A stretch of DNA of 64,000 nt from Laburnicola sp. R22_1 (taxonomy: Eukaryota > Ascomycota > Dothideomycetes > Pleosporales > Didymosphaeriaceae), in NCBI GenBank assembly GCA_014281115.1, contig JACONQ010000003.1:2294001-2358000 (forward strand), in the 5' to 3' direction. Shown here in pieces: positions 23,467-34,491 of the stretch (positions are counted from its first letter, which is position 1; every line of letters begins with the position of its first letter). Both the position numbers and the translations under genes were made by a program. The notes beneath the pieces are model-generated. The model searched no databases. It was not told where the DNA came from and saw nothing but the letters and a program-made list of their open reading frames with translations.

Positions 23467-24050
23467 CTGTTTCCGTACATTGGCCGCTGGTATCCCATCA
23501 TCGAGGGGGCCGAGCTGACTGTCGGGCTCGCTGTCCGTGCCGTGGGGTTCATCTGCTGGAATTTGGTAAACTCGGCGGGACTGAAGCCTACGGGCCGCTC
23601 CTGCATCGACGGTCCCATGGCTGCCGGTGCCTCCATGCCGGGATCGAACTCTGCTGCCCATGCTGGCGATGGGCTGTGTTGCGCGCGCTCCAGCTCTCGC
23701 CGCATCTGCTCCATGGCAAACGGCGACGCGGGGCCGGGGCCCATGGGAAGCTGCGCATTCTGCTGCATGAACTCGTCCATCATCTAGCAAGCGCCATCAG
23801 CCAAGGTTCGCGCATGGCCTGGACAAGCCGATTGCGTCTGCCAGCGTCGACAGCACGCTGGAGCATCCCGACAACTTACACCATCCGATCCGCCGCCCAT
23901 CTGCTGGCTGCGCATGCCCTCTTGCAAGCCGCCCGGGCCCCGTCCAACCAGGCGGTCTCTCTGCAGTGACTTGTCGTCCTGCACATGTTTCGTGAACTGG
24001 CTAAGGGGATTGCCCGCAGTCGAGCACTCTGCGCCGCCGAGGAAGGACAT
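22032..24050 (-). CDS. PEX5: Peroxisomal targeting signal 1 receptor Pex5
   Basis: Two exons on the minus strand, 24050-23880 and 23783-22032, with a 96-nt GT-AG intron; 640 aa. The N-terminus MSFLGGAEC carries the conserved Cys9 that is monoubiquitinated for receptor recycling. The unstructured half contains WxxxF/Y-type Pex14/Pex13 contacts (WAAEF near 99, WEAQF near 211) and WEAFDGL. The C-terminal half, from about residue 330, is a TPR array (AAWVKLGESQAQNEKETPA, ALMGLAVSYTNEG, LLWNRLGATLANSGR, RARYNLGVSCINIG) that binds the C-terminal SKL of cargo. It shuttles between cytosol and peroxisome membrane. An in-frame CCCATG hexanucleotide tract encodes a Met-Gly run near residues 164-178. Confidence 0.96.
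23425..23466. repeat. (CCCATG)7 in-frame microsatellite in PEX5
   Basis: Seven perfect hexamers on the plus strand, read as Met-Gly repeats in the PEX5 linker on the minus strand. Length change would keep frame. Confidence 0.9.
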
Positions 24051-24655
24051 GGTTGAAGACGGGAAAAGGGCACTCGAGCGCTGCTCACTCCGGAATACAG
24101 AAAAAAGAAGGAATGAATGGCAGGATAGACGGGCGGCTGTACAAGGCGGTCGCTGCCAGCGGGGTGGATGTTGCTGTGGAGCGTGTTGATGGATGCCGGC
24201 AGAGTGTCGCCGTGGGGCACTGCAGCCGAGGTCCAGCTTCTGGCTGATTGCTTAAGTGGTGCCGACAGAGCAACGGGTGCCGAAGAAAATTATACCAGAA
24301 GCTGCCCAGAAATCGCGTCTGGCTTTTCACCACCACGGAGTAGTGTGGACTGAGACACCGTCACTGAACTTTGAAGCACCACTCGGAGACAGACTATTAA
24401 ATTTTGTACCATCGTAGCGACCCATCCGCCCTATCATATACAGAAAGAGAGGGGAAACAAAACGCCAAGACGCTCCTCTATATGTTACATGCGGACCAGA
24501 CAAGGCCTATCAACACAGTACGGAATGACAAGGTAGAAACATCGAGATGAAATCCCACAGCAACCATCGATCTTGGTCCACCCATCGTCATCCAAGAGCC
24601 AGTGCCATGCTACCGGAGCGCTTCCCTTTTATGTCAAAACATTTTCGCAGCACAC
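24051..24655. other. PEX5 5' flank and 3' flank of the mitochondrial RRM gene
   Basis: 605 bp with no gene. The PEX5 leader near 24051-24120 contains polypyrimidine on the minus strand. Confidence 0.4.
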
Positions 24656-25787
24656 CTAGTATGAGTTCTCGCGGTTGCGGTCGCGCCGGTCGTCGCGGCG
24701 GTCGCGGCGGTCACCGCGTCGATCGCCCTTGGGCTGGTCTGATGCCGATGACCTGCTATAGTCGATGCGCAGTTGCCTGCCGTAGATGATCTTCTCCCCT
24801 AGTACTTCCTTAGCCTTGGTGGCGCTGGCAACGTCGATGAAGTCAGCATGCGCAAAGCCTCTGGGCTGGCCCGTCCTCCTGTCGATGGCAACGCGTACAT
24901 CCATGACGTTGCGGATGTCACGGAAGAGATCGTTCAGATCCTTATCCGACATTTCGAAGGACATGTTTCCGATGAAGAGCGTCTTGGAGGGAGCGTTGGC
25001 CACGTAGCCGCCCTCGGTACGCGTCTTGGAGGCCTCCTTGGCTTTGTGGAACTGCACAACAAGGTTGCGGCCCTCGAAGACCTGCATGTCCAGATTCTCC
25101 ATCGCAGCCTGAGCGTCGCTCAAGTTCTTGAACTCGACATAGCCGAACCTGCAATGCAGTATTAGCAGACATGTGACTACACATGCATCAAGTTGCTTAC
25201 CCTCTGCTAAGGCCCCTGTTGTCGTAGATGACCTTGGAGCTCTCGATTTCACCGAAGCGAGAGAAGACACGGTTTAGCTGGTCCGCAGTAACTTCATAGT
25301 AGAGGTTACCGACGTAGAGCTGGTTGTTCGGGGGAGCCGGCTCGCCAGTGCGTGAGCGGGATCGCGGAGCGGGAGTGGCAACAGCCTCCTCCAATGCGTC
25401 GAGGCTGGATGTAGCAGGCTCTGGCTGCATGTCTTCTTGTGCCTGCACGTCTTCTTGTGCCGGCGTCAGGTCCTCCTGTACAGGAGCCTCGGCTGCCGTC
25501 TGCGCGAAGCCAGCCTCAGACGCAGCCTCAGACGCGGCCTCGGCTTCTGGTGTCTTGACCGCCTCGTCGCTGGTGAACCGCCTCTGGAAGGCCGGGACGG
25601 TCCATTGCTGCTTCTGCAGGCGGAAAGCGGCGGGCGCAATGCTGGAGATGGAGCGCGGCTTCACGAAGAGGCCCGTCGCGGACGTCGAGGCGACGGCGCG
25701 AGCAGCTGTGCGGCGAAGGAGAAACCTACGCGGGGCGCATTAGCATCGCCCATGATATACAGTCAGCGAGGGACGATGGACATACAT
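24656..25787 (-). CDS. Mitochondrial two-RRM RNA-binding protein; start codon split by intron 1
   Basis: Exons on the minus strand: 25787-25786 (the A and T of ATG), 25725-25201 and 25148-24656; 339 aa. Intron 1 (25785-25726, 60 nt) has donor GTATGT, branch GCTGAC and acceptor GTAG, and joining it supplies the G of ATG. The resulting N-terminus, MFLLRRTAARAVASTS, is a strong mitochondrial presequence, continued by basic and Ala-rich sequence and an acidic Ala/Glu linker. RRM1 (from about residue 136) has LYVGNL and GFGYVEF; RRM2 has LFIGNM and RGFAHADF. The C-terminus is a short RGD/RDR-rich tail. It probably binds mitochondrial transcripts. Without intron 1 no ATG in frame gives the presequence, which is the main support for this start. 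Confidence 0.85.
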
Positions 25788-25997
25788 AATGGCAGGTGAT
25801 GGGGAAGAAAGAAGGTGAGGGAGAAGGAAGGAGGAGAGCTGCGATTTGGAAGGGGTTGTTCCCAAATTTTCTGGATGCTAGACGCGGCCGAGCGCCACGC
25901 TAAGCCCTACAGTCACGGGACTGCGTAGAGCTCGCACGGCCCCGAGGCGCTCGTTTCATCCCATCCATTCCATGTCCTCTTGTCTCTTCTGTCTCCT

Positions 25998-28070
25998 CTA
26001 AAATAAAAGATATCCTAAAACAGCACTATGCCACGGTCGTCTACGAGCCCATCCTACACCTCATATTCAAAGGAGTTGTATCCAAAGCATGAATGGGCAA
26101 GACACATGCTGTCCCTCGCCAGAAAGAAATGTTATGCCGGACCATCATGCCGTCTCATTCCTTTGATCGACTCAAAATAAGTCCAGTAAAATACTGCCAT
26201 GGACTCAGAAACTCCAACCCTACATGCAACATGTTGACTCGAGAACTATCGTCTCAAATTAACTCCTTCGTTTATGTCATGTTCCAGATGTCATTCTCAA
26301 ACGTACGATAGTCCTAGCCTATGTTGTTTTCCTGATAACCCGCACTCCACCCGCACCATCTCGACAGGAGGACTAGCATCTAAAAACATATCCACTCTTA
26401 TTTATGTCATGTCCTTTCTCGAAGGCATTATGCTCCTGGACTATGTTGTCTTCCCTCGTTGAATCAAGATACAACAACGCAAACAACATGCTTTTCGTTG
26501 TCGCGACGGCCTCCTCTACACATCGTCTCTAGGTGAATCTTGTGTTAAAAGCGATGGAGCAGTTTCCTATGTCTTCTTCGGTCGGTTCTCTCAAGTAAAG
26601 AAACGACGCACTGTGAAATGTGCTCTCTTTCTCGTTCTTAAAGGTCATGTCTTCCCGCTTATGGAGGACGGCGCTCTTCCCACTACTTCACACTTAACTG
26701 ATTGTTCAGACAGCATTTCTAAAATCGGTAATCAGCAAGCTCCATGTGGCCGTTCTACTAAAAGCCAACACCAACCCGCGATGCCGTCGCTCGGAAATAC
26801 TTCGCAGTAAGAGCCATGGAGCACTGGACCTCCGGCCCTCACAAAAATACCAAATTGCTCGGGTATGCGCTGAGCTTCCCAAGACGTGAAGCAAGAAGCA
26901 ATGTCCAGCGGGGAGAGACCGAAACAACTCCAAACACCGTCTGTGCTGCAGTACACACTAAAATTATGACTCTTTCGGACTATGTCCCTGTGCGACTGGT
27001 AGCTCCGACGCGCCTTCTAGTCAAACTTCCTATATATCTCAGAAAACGTTTCTAAAATGGGCACTGTTTACGAAAATGGGAATGCTGGACCATCCTATGG
27101 GTGCCTCTGCGGAAGACTATAGAGAGGCTATTCTATGCCTTCCAAGGTTTCAACCCGATAACTGCCACCGTCTTGAAAAGAAAATAAAACAAGTTCTATG
27201 TCAACTTATGCTCTGTCCCTCCTCTCCTAAAAACCAACTGGAACTGGACATGGGTAGCTGAGCCGGAGACCTCGCTGCCAAATCAGAAAATTGCGCCTAG
27301 GAAAATCGCATGTGCCCTGCCTCCTCCCCAAAGAACCAAAGAGCTAAACTTTACGTGGACTGGTCTTTTGGTTATGGGAGAGCTAAAAAAGTACTACAAC
27401 TTCGCCATATGAGCTGCTGCTCGGACGAAATACAATAGTCAAGGTCTAACATGTTTCTGCCGGAGTTCAAGTTTCAAGCGAGGAACTATATGTGTGTGGA
27501 GTCGTCCTGTTTCAATCTACTACCCCATGACGCCATGTAGACTTTGTTCCCAAAAGCAAAACCTGTCAATCAAATGTTGGCCTGTCTCTTCCCAGCCCTT
27601 AAAACCACACACAACATCCCCAAAGAGCTAAAAAAGAAACCAATGTTGTCTTCCTCCTTCTCCAAAATGAATCATCCATTCGCGCATGCTCTCCCCCCTC
27701 CCTCCCTCCTCTCCCAACCCCAAACCCTCCCATAAATCCTACAAAAGCTATTATATGGAACAGCAACCCCCCACCTCACCCAAAACACCCATCACCACCA
27801 AGAAAAAAAACCTACAGCTCCACAATGACGGGTCCGACCCTGGCATGTCCCTCCCTCCCTCCCCCACAACTGTCCAACACACCCAGCCTCCCACTCTCCC
27901 ACGCGCTCTAAAATTGATCGCACACGCACATGCTCGTCGGTACGAAAAACTACATGTATCAAGGCGTATGGCATCCTGCTGTATCCAAGATCCGCCAGAC
28001 CGAAAATGGCACGTATCCGGCTTCATGTCCCACCTCGTATCATAAACGATACACTACACCGGCATGGCAG
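25998..28070 (+). repeat. Array 1 of a bipartite A-run/ATG motif
   Basis: On the plus strand, A-run boxes (CTAAAA, TTAAAA, CAAAAA, GAAAAA and similar) are followed by an ATG a fixed distance away, counted from the first base of the box to A of ATG. Pairs seen: 26173/26199, 26380/26404, 26545/26569, 26595/26618, 26638/26661, 26719/26744, 26758/26781, 26842/26865, 26958/26982, 27052/27076, 27184/27208, 27227/27250, 27285/27310, 27383/27409, 27551/27574, 27663/27686, 27731/27755, 27801/27824, 27908/27930, 27944/27968, 28001/28024, 28041/28064. Distances are 22-26, mostly 23-25. The sequence between box and ATG is not conserved; after each ATG comes an A-poor, T/G/C-rich stretch up to the next A-run. 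The pairs were picked by eye. Confidence 0.65.
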
Positions 28071-28210
28071 ACCGAGTCGCTCAACCCAATTTTCTCGACT
28101 GGATATGCATGCCGTTGCCTCCCGTATAGTTTGACCGAGTGATGTCGTTATTGAGAGGGCATACGTACGTGTACCTTTGAGCCGCGCGTATAGAACGATG
28201 ATGATCATGA

Positions 28211-28229
28211 TGGTGGTGGTGGTGGTGGT
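28211..28229. repeat. (TGG)n microsatellite
   Basis: Six uninterrupted TGG units in intergenic DNA. Confidence 0.85.
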
Positions 28230-28580
28230 TATCATCAGTGGGTAAGCGTGACACTCGTGGTGGGCACAAAACGATTGTTAGGACATGGAATGGTAGCGGG
28301 ACAGAAGTTGAGTGTCTGGGGAGTTTTGTATCGCCCGCGTAGAGTGGGGTAATGCCCTATGGTCATATTCCTCAACTTACTATTGTACGTCCATTGTAGC
28401 TGTGAAGAAAAAAGCAGTCATTGTGCAAGAAAGTCATAGCGTTTCAAATTACAGGCAAGGTTATCAAACATGGCGCACTACCGACCAACTCCTCTTCCAC
28501 ACAACAAGTACGCTCCAAGCATGCACGCAGCCAGCGCTTCCAAACCCACACCACACATCCCAACCTCATCAAGCGCGCAT

Positions 28581-31015
28581 TCAAAGCTCGTCCTTCCCCA
28601 GAACCTGATCCAAACCGTACTGCCTTGCAGCAGCCATCATATCACCAACACGACGCCCGAGATGACTCCTCCCAAAGCCTAACCCCCGCGCAGCCCATTC
28701 CTGCAACCCCCTCGCAGCCTGCATCTCTTCTTCCACATCCTCTTCTGCCAAAAAGACAGCCTGCCCAAGCTCCGGATCATAAAACGGCGACTTGGGGTCC
28801 GTTGAATTAAGACTCCACGGCGAGCTCGGCGGAATGCACACCGTATTCTTCTCCGGCAGGGCACCTGTCTGGAAGTAGTCCCTGATAGCGTTGATCGTGC
28901 AAGGTGTAGGCGTCGAGAGCGAGCAGTGTCCAGCACTGTCTTGGACCAGTACCCCGCTGTTCGGGTACCTGGCAGCCATGATCTTTCCACTCTTGAGAGG
29001 CGTCACAGGATCCGCTGTGTTTGAGACCCAGAGGATAGGCTGGCTCGTGTTGGCGTAGAAGTTCTCGTCGTAGCCGAAGCTGTACAGAGGCCTGATGGGC
29101 CATGCTGCGCACCTCAGCTTTAGCATGGCCCATATGCCGCCCGCAGAAGGCGAGATGCCGTCGAGAAGGTGCCAGTATTCTTCCATCACGTTGATGTCGA
29201 TGTTGGTGTATGGTGTACCATCGCCACAAAGGATAGCGTCCAGGGCGACTTCATAGGAAACAGGCTGTTGCGTGGATCCGTCGAGAGAACAGGAGTAGAC
29301 GTGAGAGCCACGGAGAGCGAGCCCTAGAGTTTCCAAAATAGGGCCGCTTCCAGCCTCAACATCAGCGAGGATCTGGGCAATGAAGGGGAAGACAGCAGCT
29401 GGAGCATAGAGCCCAGAGAAGATGATACTCTTGACGTCACTGTATGTAATAATCTCGGGGCCATTCTCGGTGTTGACAGCAATAGGGTTGTGATAAAGGG
29501 ATTGGATGATGAGTTGCGTACGCTGTTCAACGGCTTCGATACTGGATATGTGCGCAGAAAGCGGGCAGATCTCTGGACCTGCGAGGAGACAAAAGGTATA
29601 GAACGACTTCATGTCCTTCTCCGTATCGTGCAGACTTCCTTTGCCGAGAGCGTTGTTATAATCGTGGATATTGACGACGCCATCGAGCAGCAAACGACCG
29701 ACTCGATCAGGAAACAGGGCGGCGAATGTTGCTCCCAGATAAGTTCCGTAGCTAAACCCCGCATAGGTCAGCTTGACAGTGCCCCGTTCGTACGTCCGCA
29801 GCTGCGTCTTGGGCTTGGAATGGGGACACTTCGCTGATTTCGGATCTTTTGCCAAATTCAGTTGATTGGCCTTGTTGGCTACGAATTCGGCATGCTTCTC
29901 GGCAATCTCAAGCATGTCGCGAGCTACGGACGCCGTCGATATGTACTGCTTTATGTCCGGTCCGCCATCTGGACCCAAATTCTGCTTGCAGGACGCGCCG
30001 TAGGCATGTCTCATTGACCATAAGCGTCCGAGGGCAGCGTCTGAACTTCCAAGGATACCCTCCGTGCTCTCCCGCAGTTTCCATGACCAGGAAGAGGGAT
30101 TGTCTGGCATGCAAAGAGCAGCGGGCTCCGTAAAGCCTATTCCGCGGGGATCGAACCCTAGGATATCATAATACTTGTCTTCAGACGCCACACCACTAGT
30201 GGGTGGATCGACGACGGTTTGCAGATTTGTTCCAGCCGAGAGCGCAAATGCAACACCAGAACCTCCCGGCCCGCCTGGATTGATGAGAATAGGGCCGGCA
30301 TATCTAGGATCATCAACGGGAACTTTGGCTGGGAGTTTGGCAATGGCGATGCTGACGGTAGAGTTTGGATAAGTGCCGTTGAAGTAGTCCAAAGGTACCT
30401 TTAATTTCGCGCATTCGAAGGTTTCAAAACATGGGTGGAATACAAAGTGCTCTGTGGCGTTTATCTAGCGGATAGTCAGCAATGATGCTACGCTCTAGCA
30501 GTTAGAGCTGCAGGACAAAAGTTTGAGTACAACGTGACACGACGAAAAGCTTGCTGCTGTGTTCAGTGGTAACAGCCTTATCCAACATGCGAACGCGAAC
30601 ATTAGGCGGTGTGGTGGCAGACCACGTGCCTCGTTCCACAGTGCCCATGTACCATTGTACATCGAATGTCCGTAAACGGTGAGAGGGATGTAGTGTGACC
30701 GTCGAACAGGATTTTGCATGCATCCCGACATGTCCCCCGGAAGGCTGTTCGAATGTAGACCGATGCCGGTACGCCTACTCGAACCGACGAAGAGGTAGAC
30801 CCACTCACCGCATCCCAATCGAAGCGTTCCCACTCCGGCGCGTACACGTCGCCTTTCCCCCTCAAACAATGCAGAACTCTTTCCTTAATTGAGGAGAAGG
30901 TAGACAGAATGAGAAGCGTTGCCGCAGCGGCTGTTAGGAACCGCCATCGGAGGGCTCGGCTCCGCGCACGAGGGTCCTGCCCTCTCTCTGTGCTAATATC
31001 GCTCCACGTTTTCAT
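28581..31015 (-). CDS. TAP-type serine hydrolase (alpha/beta fold) with N-terminal membrane anchor
   Basis: Two exons on the minus strand, 31015-30809 and 30464-28581, giving 696 aa. The intron (30808-30465, 344 nt) is long for this window and could hide a small exon, but the phase fits and GCTGAC precedes the acceptor. Residues about 25-42 (RFLTAAAATLLILSTF) form a signal anchor, so the catalytic part is probably lumenal or extracellular. The fold has NPGGPGGSG (oxyanion region), GFDPRGIG, nucleophile Ser near 307 in GFSYGTYLG, Asp near 553 in NTADPVTPL and His near 580 in AGHCSL, the order of the tripeptidyl aminopeptidase/proline iminopeptidase group with a TAP-like C-terminal domain. Likely a peptidase releasing N-terminal peptides; the substrate is unknown. 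Confidence 0.87.
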
Positions 31016-31992
31016 GATACAGTAAAGTAGCGGGGAGAGGAGGTGCGAAGGATGCAGGTTGGTGAGGGTATTTGATATCGAGGAGAGGCTAGAGGTTTAT
31101 CGTAAGATGCGCATGCCAGCCCGAAGGTTGAAACACGCGACGATCGTCGTCAAGGCAGCAGCGACTCGGTGTATATGTGGCGGTGCATCTCACTCGAGAC
31201 ACAATTGGTCTTCCCAACCAACGTACACGCGTGCGGAATTGCTTTCCAACAGAACAATGAAGGTTTCCCGATTCCATTGCATCTGCCGAGTGTTCGCGGC
31301 TACGACCGGACTCACGTACTAGGTACTGCCCGAAGTTGCCCACGCCTCACCTGCGCGCACATCACATGTGCTGCACGTCGGCCCCGGATTCACAGTTGGT
31401 GGTTGCATATACTGCCTTTGCCGTGCCCTGTCACATCGCACCCGGGCTTTGTCGGACAAGGGCGAGATTGCGACCCATGTCGGCGATATTGGTTGGCTGC
31501 CTGCAGGCCCTCGTGCGGAAATCAGCCGAATTTCTGGATGGCTCGACCCCTTGGCGATGGGCCCATCGAGGCGACGTCGCTTGTAAGATTCAGGTGCTGT
31601 GCGTTGATGCCCCAGGTAGCAAAGAAGTGCAGTAAACGAGCAGTTGGCATTGGAATGAGCGAGCCCGTAGCTAGGCCGACTCAAAAAGCAAGCAGATACA
31701 AGAAGCACGCTCTGATGGGTATAATCGATCGTCTCATCAGTTACCAACCCAAATCGCACTCTCCAATCCGCCCTGCCCCAAGACAAGAAAAGATTCGCAG
31801 AAGCTCATTGAGTCGCCAGTGCCCATTAAGAATTATAGAGTGGAAGCCAGACATCTAGAAGAAGACAAACCATTTTTCATCGCACGTAGTGTAGGGGTCG
31901 TCGATCGAGTAGGATACCGATGGAAGGGTTTCCGGTCGTTTCGGTTGTTGCGTGGACAATTAGGTGTCGAACAGATCGTGCTCTCTCAGCGT
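31016..31992. other. Intergenic, no gene seen
   Basis: 977 bp holding the hydrolase 5' flank and the 3' flank of the glycine-rich RRM gene. An open frame at 31169-31858 has no recognisable domain and is overlapped by frames on the other strand. Confidence 0.4.
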
Positions 31993-32801
31993 TTACCACT
32001 GGCCACCACCTTGGCCTTGACCTTCTTGGCCGCCGTAGCCCTGGCCTTGACCATAGCCACCACGCGACTGGTATCCGCCGCCTTGTCCACCACCTTGACC
32101 CCAAGAGGCACCGCCGCCGCCGCCGCCATAGCCTATGTTTCTTGTCAGATGATGTGATGGTCAGAGAGACGACACCTAGAGCTTACCGCCACGGCCACCG
32201 CCGTTGTAGCCTCCGCCTCCGCCTCCGTAGCTGCCACCACGGTAACCACCACCTCCTCCGCCATAGCCGCCGCGTCCGCCGCCGCCGCCGCCACCGGAGC
32301 GATCCGAAGCCTTATCAACACGGATGGTGCGTCCATCGAACCTGTTTCTGTTAATCATGGTGAACCGGATGACCACGCGACAGAGGCCAGATGTCCTTTG
32401 GAACAGGCGGCCTCGGCGTGTCAGGAGATGAAGACACTTACTCGACGTTGTTCATATTCTCCATTGCGTTGTCTGCCTCAGACTCTTGCGAGAAGCGGAC
32501 GAAGCCGAAGCCGCGGCTGCGGCCAGTGTCGCGGTCCTTAACGACGACCTGGTACGAATTAGATACTTGAAAGGGCATTCCCACTTTGCGCAAAGTATGA
32601 TTGGGCGCGGCCGGAGAGCAGGAAGGCGTGGGAGTGCTGTCTGGGTGAATGACTCACAGCCTCTTCAACCTGACCGAATTCCTCGAACTTCTGACGGAGG
32701 GTCACATCGTCCGTGTGCCAGGCAAGACCGCTGTCGCTGATTAGCCGTGGGCATATGCGTGCGCTGGGGATTACTTACCCAATGAAGAGCTTTGTCGACA
32801 T
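31993..32801 (-). CDS. Glycine-rich RNA-binding protein, single RRM
   Basis: Five exons on the minus strand: 32801-32779, 32730-32658, 32548-32442, 32341-32187 and 32132-31993; 165 aa. All four introns are GT-AG (48, 109, 100 and 54 nt). The N-terminal RRM (about residues 1-80) has LFIGGLAWHT as RNP2 and RGFGFVRF as RNP1. The rest is Gly-rich with YGG, RGG and GQGQG repeats ending QGGGQW, like plant GRP7 and animal CIRBP. Such proteins act as RNA chaperones in stress and cold responses. Dense introns in a short gene suggest regulation by alternative splicing, as in other members; that is inference. Confidence 0.92.
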
Positions 32802-34491
32802 GATGTAGGTCGAACGAACACTAAACGGTCTCAATTCACGCACTCGCAGATAAACGATTGCAGGATACAAAGCGACTCATGACATGACTGGTGTAGAGAC
32901 AGAGCAGGCGAAGTCCAGGACGACGAAGAGAAGGAGGGCAGTGAGGCCATGGCGGCCTCGTGAGATGCAGGGAAGGAGCAGTGACGGAACGAACATTTGA
33001 CCTGAAGGCTAGAGTCGAGAGAGGGTGAACGTTGCCCGTGGTAGAGTGTGGTGAGAGCCGTGGGGGTAAAAGGCCGTGAGCGACTGGTGAGTGAAAAGTC
33101 AAAGGTCGAGGGTCGAGAGTGTTGCGGGGCAGGCGAAGGACGAGAGAAAATACCCCTCCGACAAAGCGCGCTAGCTGCTATGGATGCCTCACGCACTCAC
33201 ACGCAATCGCTCCAGGCTCCACTAGTGCACGTCGCAGGGAGCCGGTAGGTAATAAAGGCAGAAGGCGGATGAGCGAATGACAGCACCGAGCTGGCTGCTG
33301 CTTCACCAGCGTTTGCGCCTGGCCAATTGCAGCTGCGCCTGGCCAATTGCAGCTGCGCCTAGCAGCGTTTGTCTGGGTGAGAGGCGTGCGACGGTGGCCC
33401 TGGCACGCTGGTAGCTCGACGGACGAGGGATTCCAGCATCAAGGCCGCTCAGCGGTGCAGCAGGCGGCATCCTCCCCCAGAACTAGCTCCTGTCCCGTGC
33501 CGGCTTCTTCATGCTGGGTGCTGCAGGCTGCCCATTAGCCCACCGCGCGCAGCCCAATGATGGTGCGTTGGAAGGGCTTTGCCGCTCGCGGGTGCAGACA
33601 GCCCACGTCGAGCGGCATTCACGTCGCGCCGGAGCACGGTAGACCAACAGCCAGGGCTGAGGGTGTGGAGGCGCGATATACACACTCAGCTCGCGTTGTC
33701 AAAAAGAAAAAAAGAGTAGGCTTCGGCAACTATCGATGCTGCGTACATAAAACCTCTTACAATACTACTTCTAGGCCCTAGGACGAGTAGCACAAATACA
33801 GCCTAGAACCATATTGAAAACGCTTCGCAATCCTTCAAACGCGACCGGATGTGCACACAGCAAGCATACGTCTCACATTCTTCACGTATTCCGGTGGGCT
33901 TTGTAGACGCTAATAAAAGCACATGGCACTACGCACGTCAAGCATTGCGCTCCGCCGTGTAGCAGATAGTTTCTACCTCCCAGTGCGGTACCACCAATCA
34001 GACCTCAGCACCACAATGATCAATGCTACGGGACCTCCCGTCACCGCCTCGAGGACTGGCGCTCTGCTTGCACGAACAGATCGTTCCAACTCTTGTTGGC
34101 CCGACATCGACGGACAAGGACGCTCCTGCCTGCGGTCGTCACTGCCTGCTCTACCCGGGTCCCATGAGCCATCGTTGCTTCCCTCGCCGGCGTCAACAAC
34201 ACCCGACCCTACTCAAGAGAGATTTGTCACGTATGCATTGTGATATCCACTCCATCGAATCTGTGTGCAACACGGCCAGTCCGCCTGTCACACAGACGAG
34301 CGCCTCCCCATGCTCTCTGGCCGACAGTGCTTCCGCCTATCTTCCGCTGCCCTTGCTGTACAGCCCCACCCGGAGGAGAGAGTCTTTGGACCGTCAGCAA
34401 AGCGTTCAATCCGACAGATCCCTACCGCGGCCCCGCTAGCTCTGTCATCCGCCTGCGTTGTGGTTCCATGCCATAGTTTCTATGGGTTACC
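32802..34491. other. Intergenic 1.7 kb
   Basis: No supported gene. It contains a 20-bp tandem duplication at 33315-33354 and the promoters of the flanking divergent genes. Confidence 0.4.
33315..33354. repeat. 20-bp unit repeated twice in tandem
   Basis: Unit GCGCCTGGCCAATTGCAGCT at 33315-33334 and 33335-33354; a further partial GCGCCT follows. Each unit has a CCAAT box in GGCCAATTG. Confidence 0.85.

Larger units (their letters stand above)
25788..28580. other. 2.8-kb gene-free interval holding motif array 1
   Basis: No gene supported. Most of it (25998-28070) is the A-run/ATG array listed next. A (TGG)6 microsatellite lies at 28211-28229. Confidence 0.5.

Noticed and set aside
30465..30808. 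Extra exon inside the long first intron of the TAP-type hydrolase
   Set aside because: Open frames exist but none joins both flanks in phase with good splice sites better than the single 344-nt intron.
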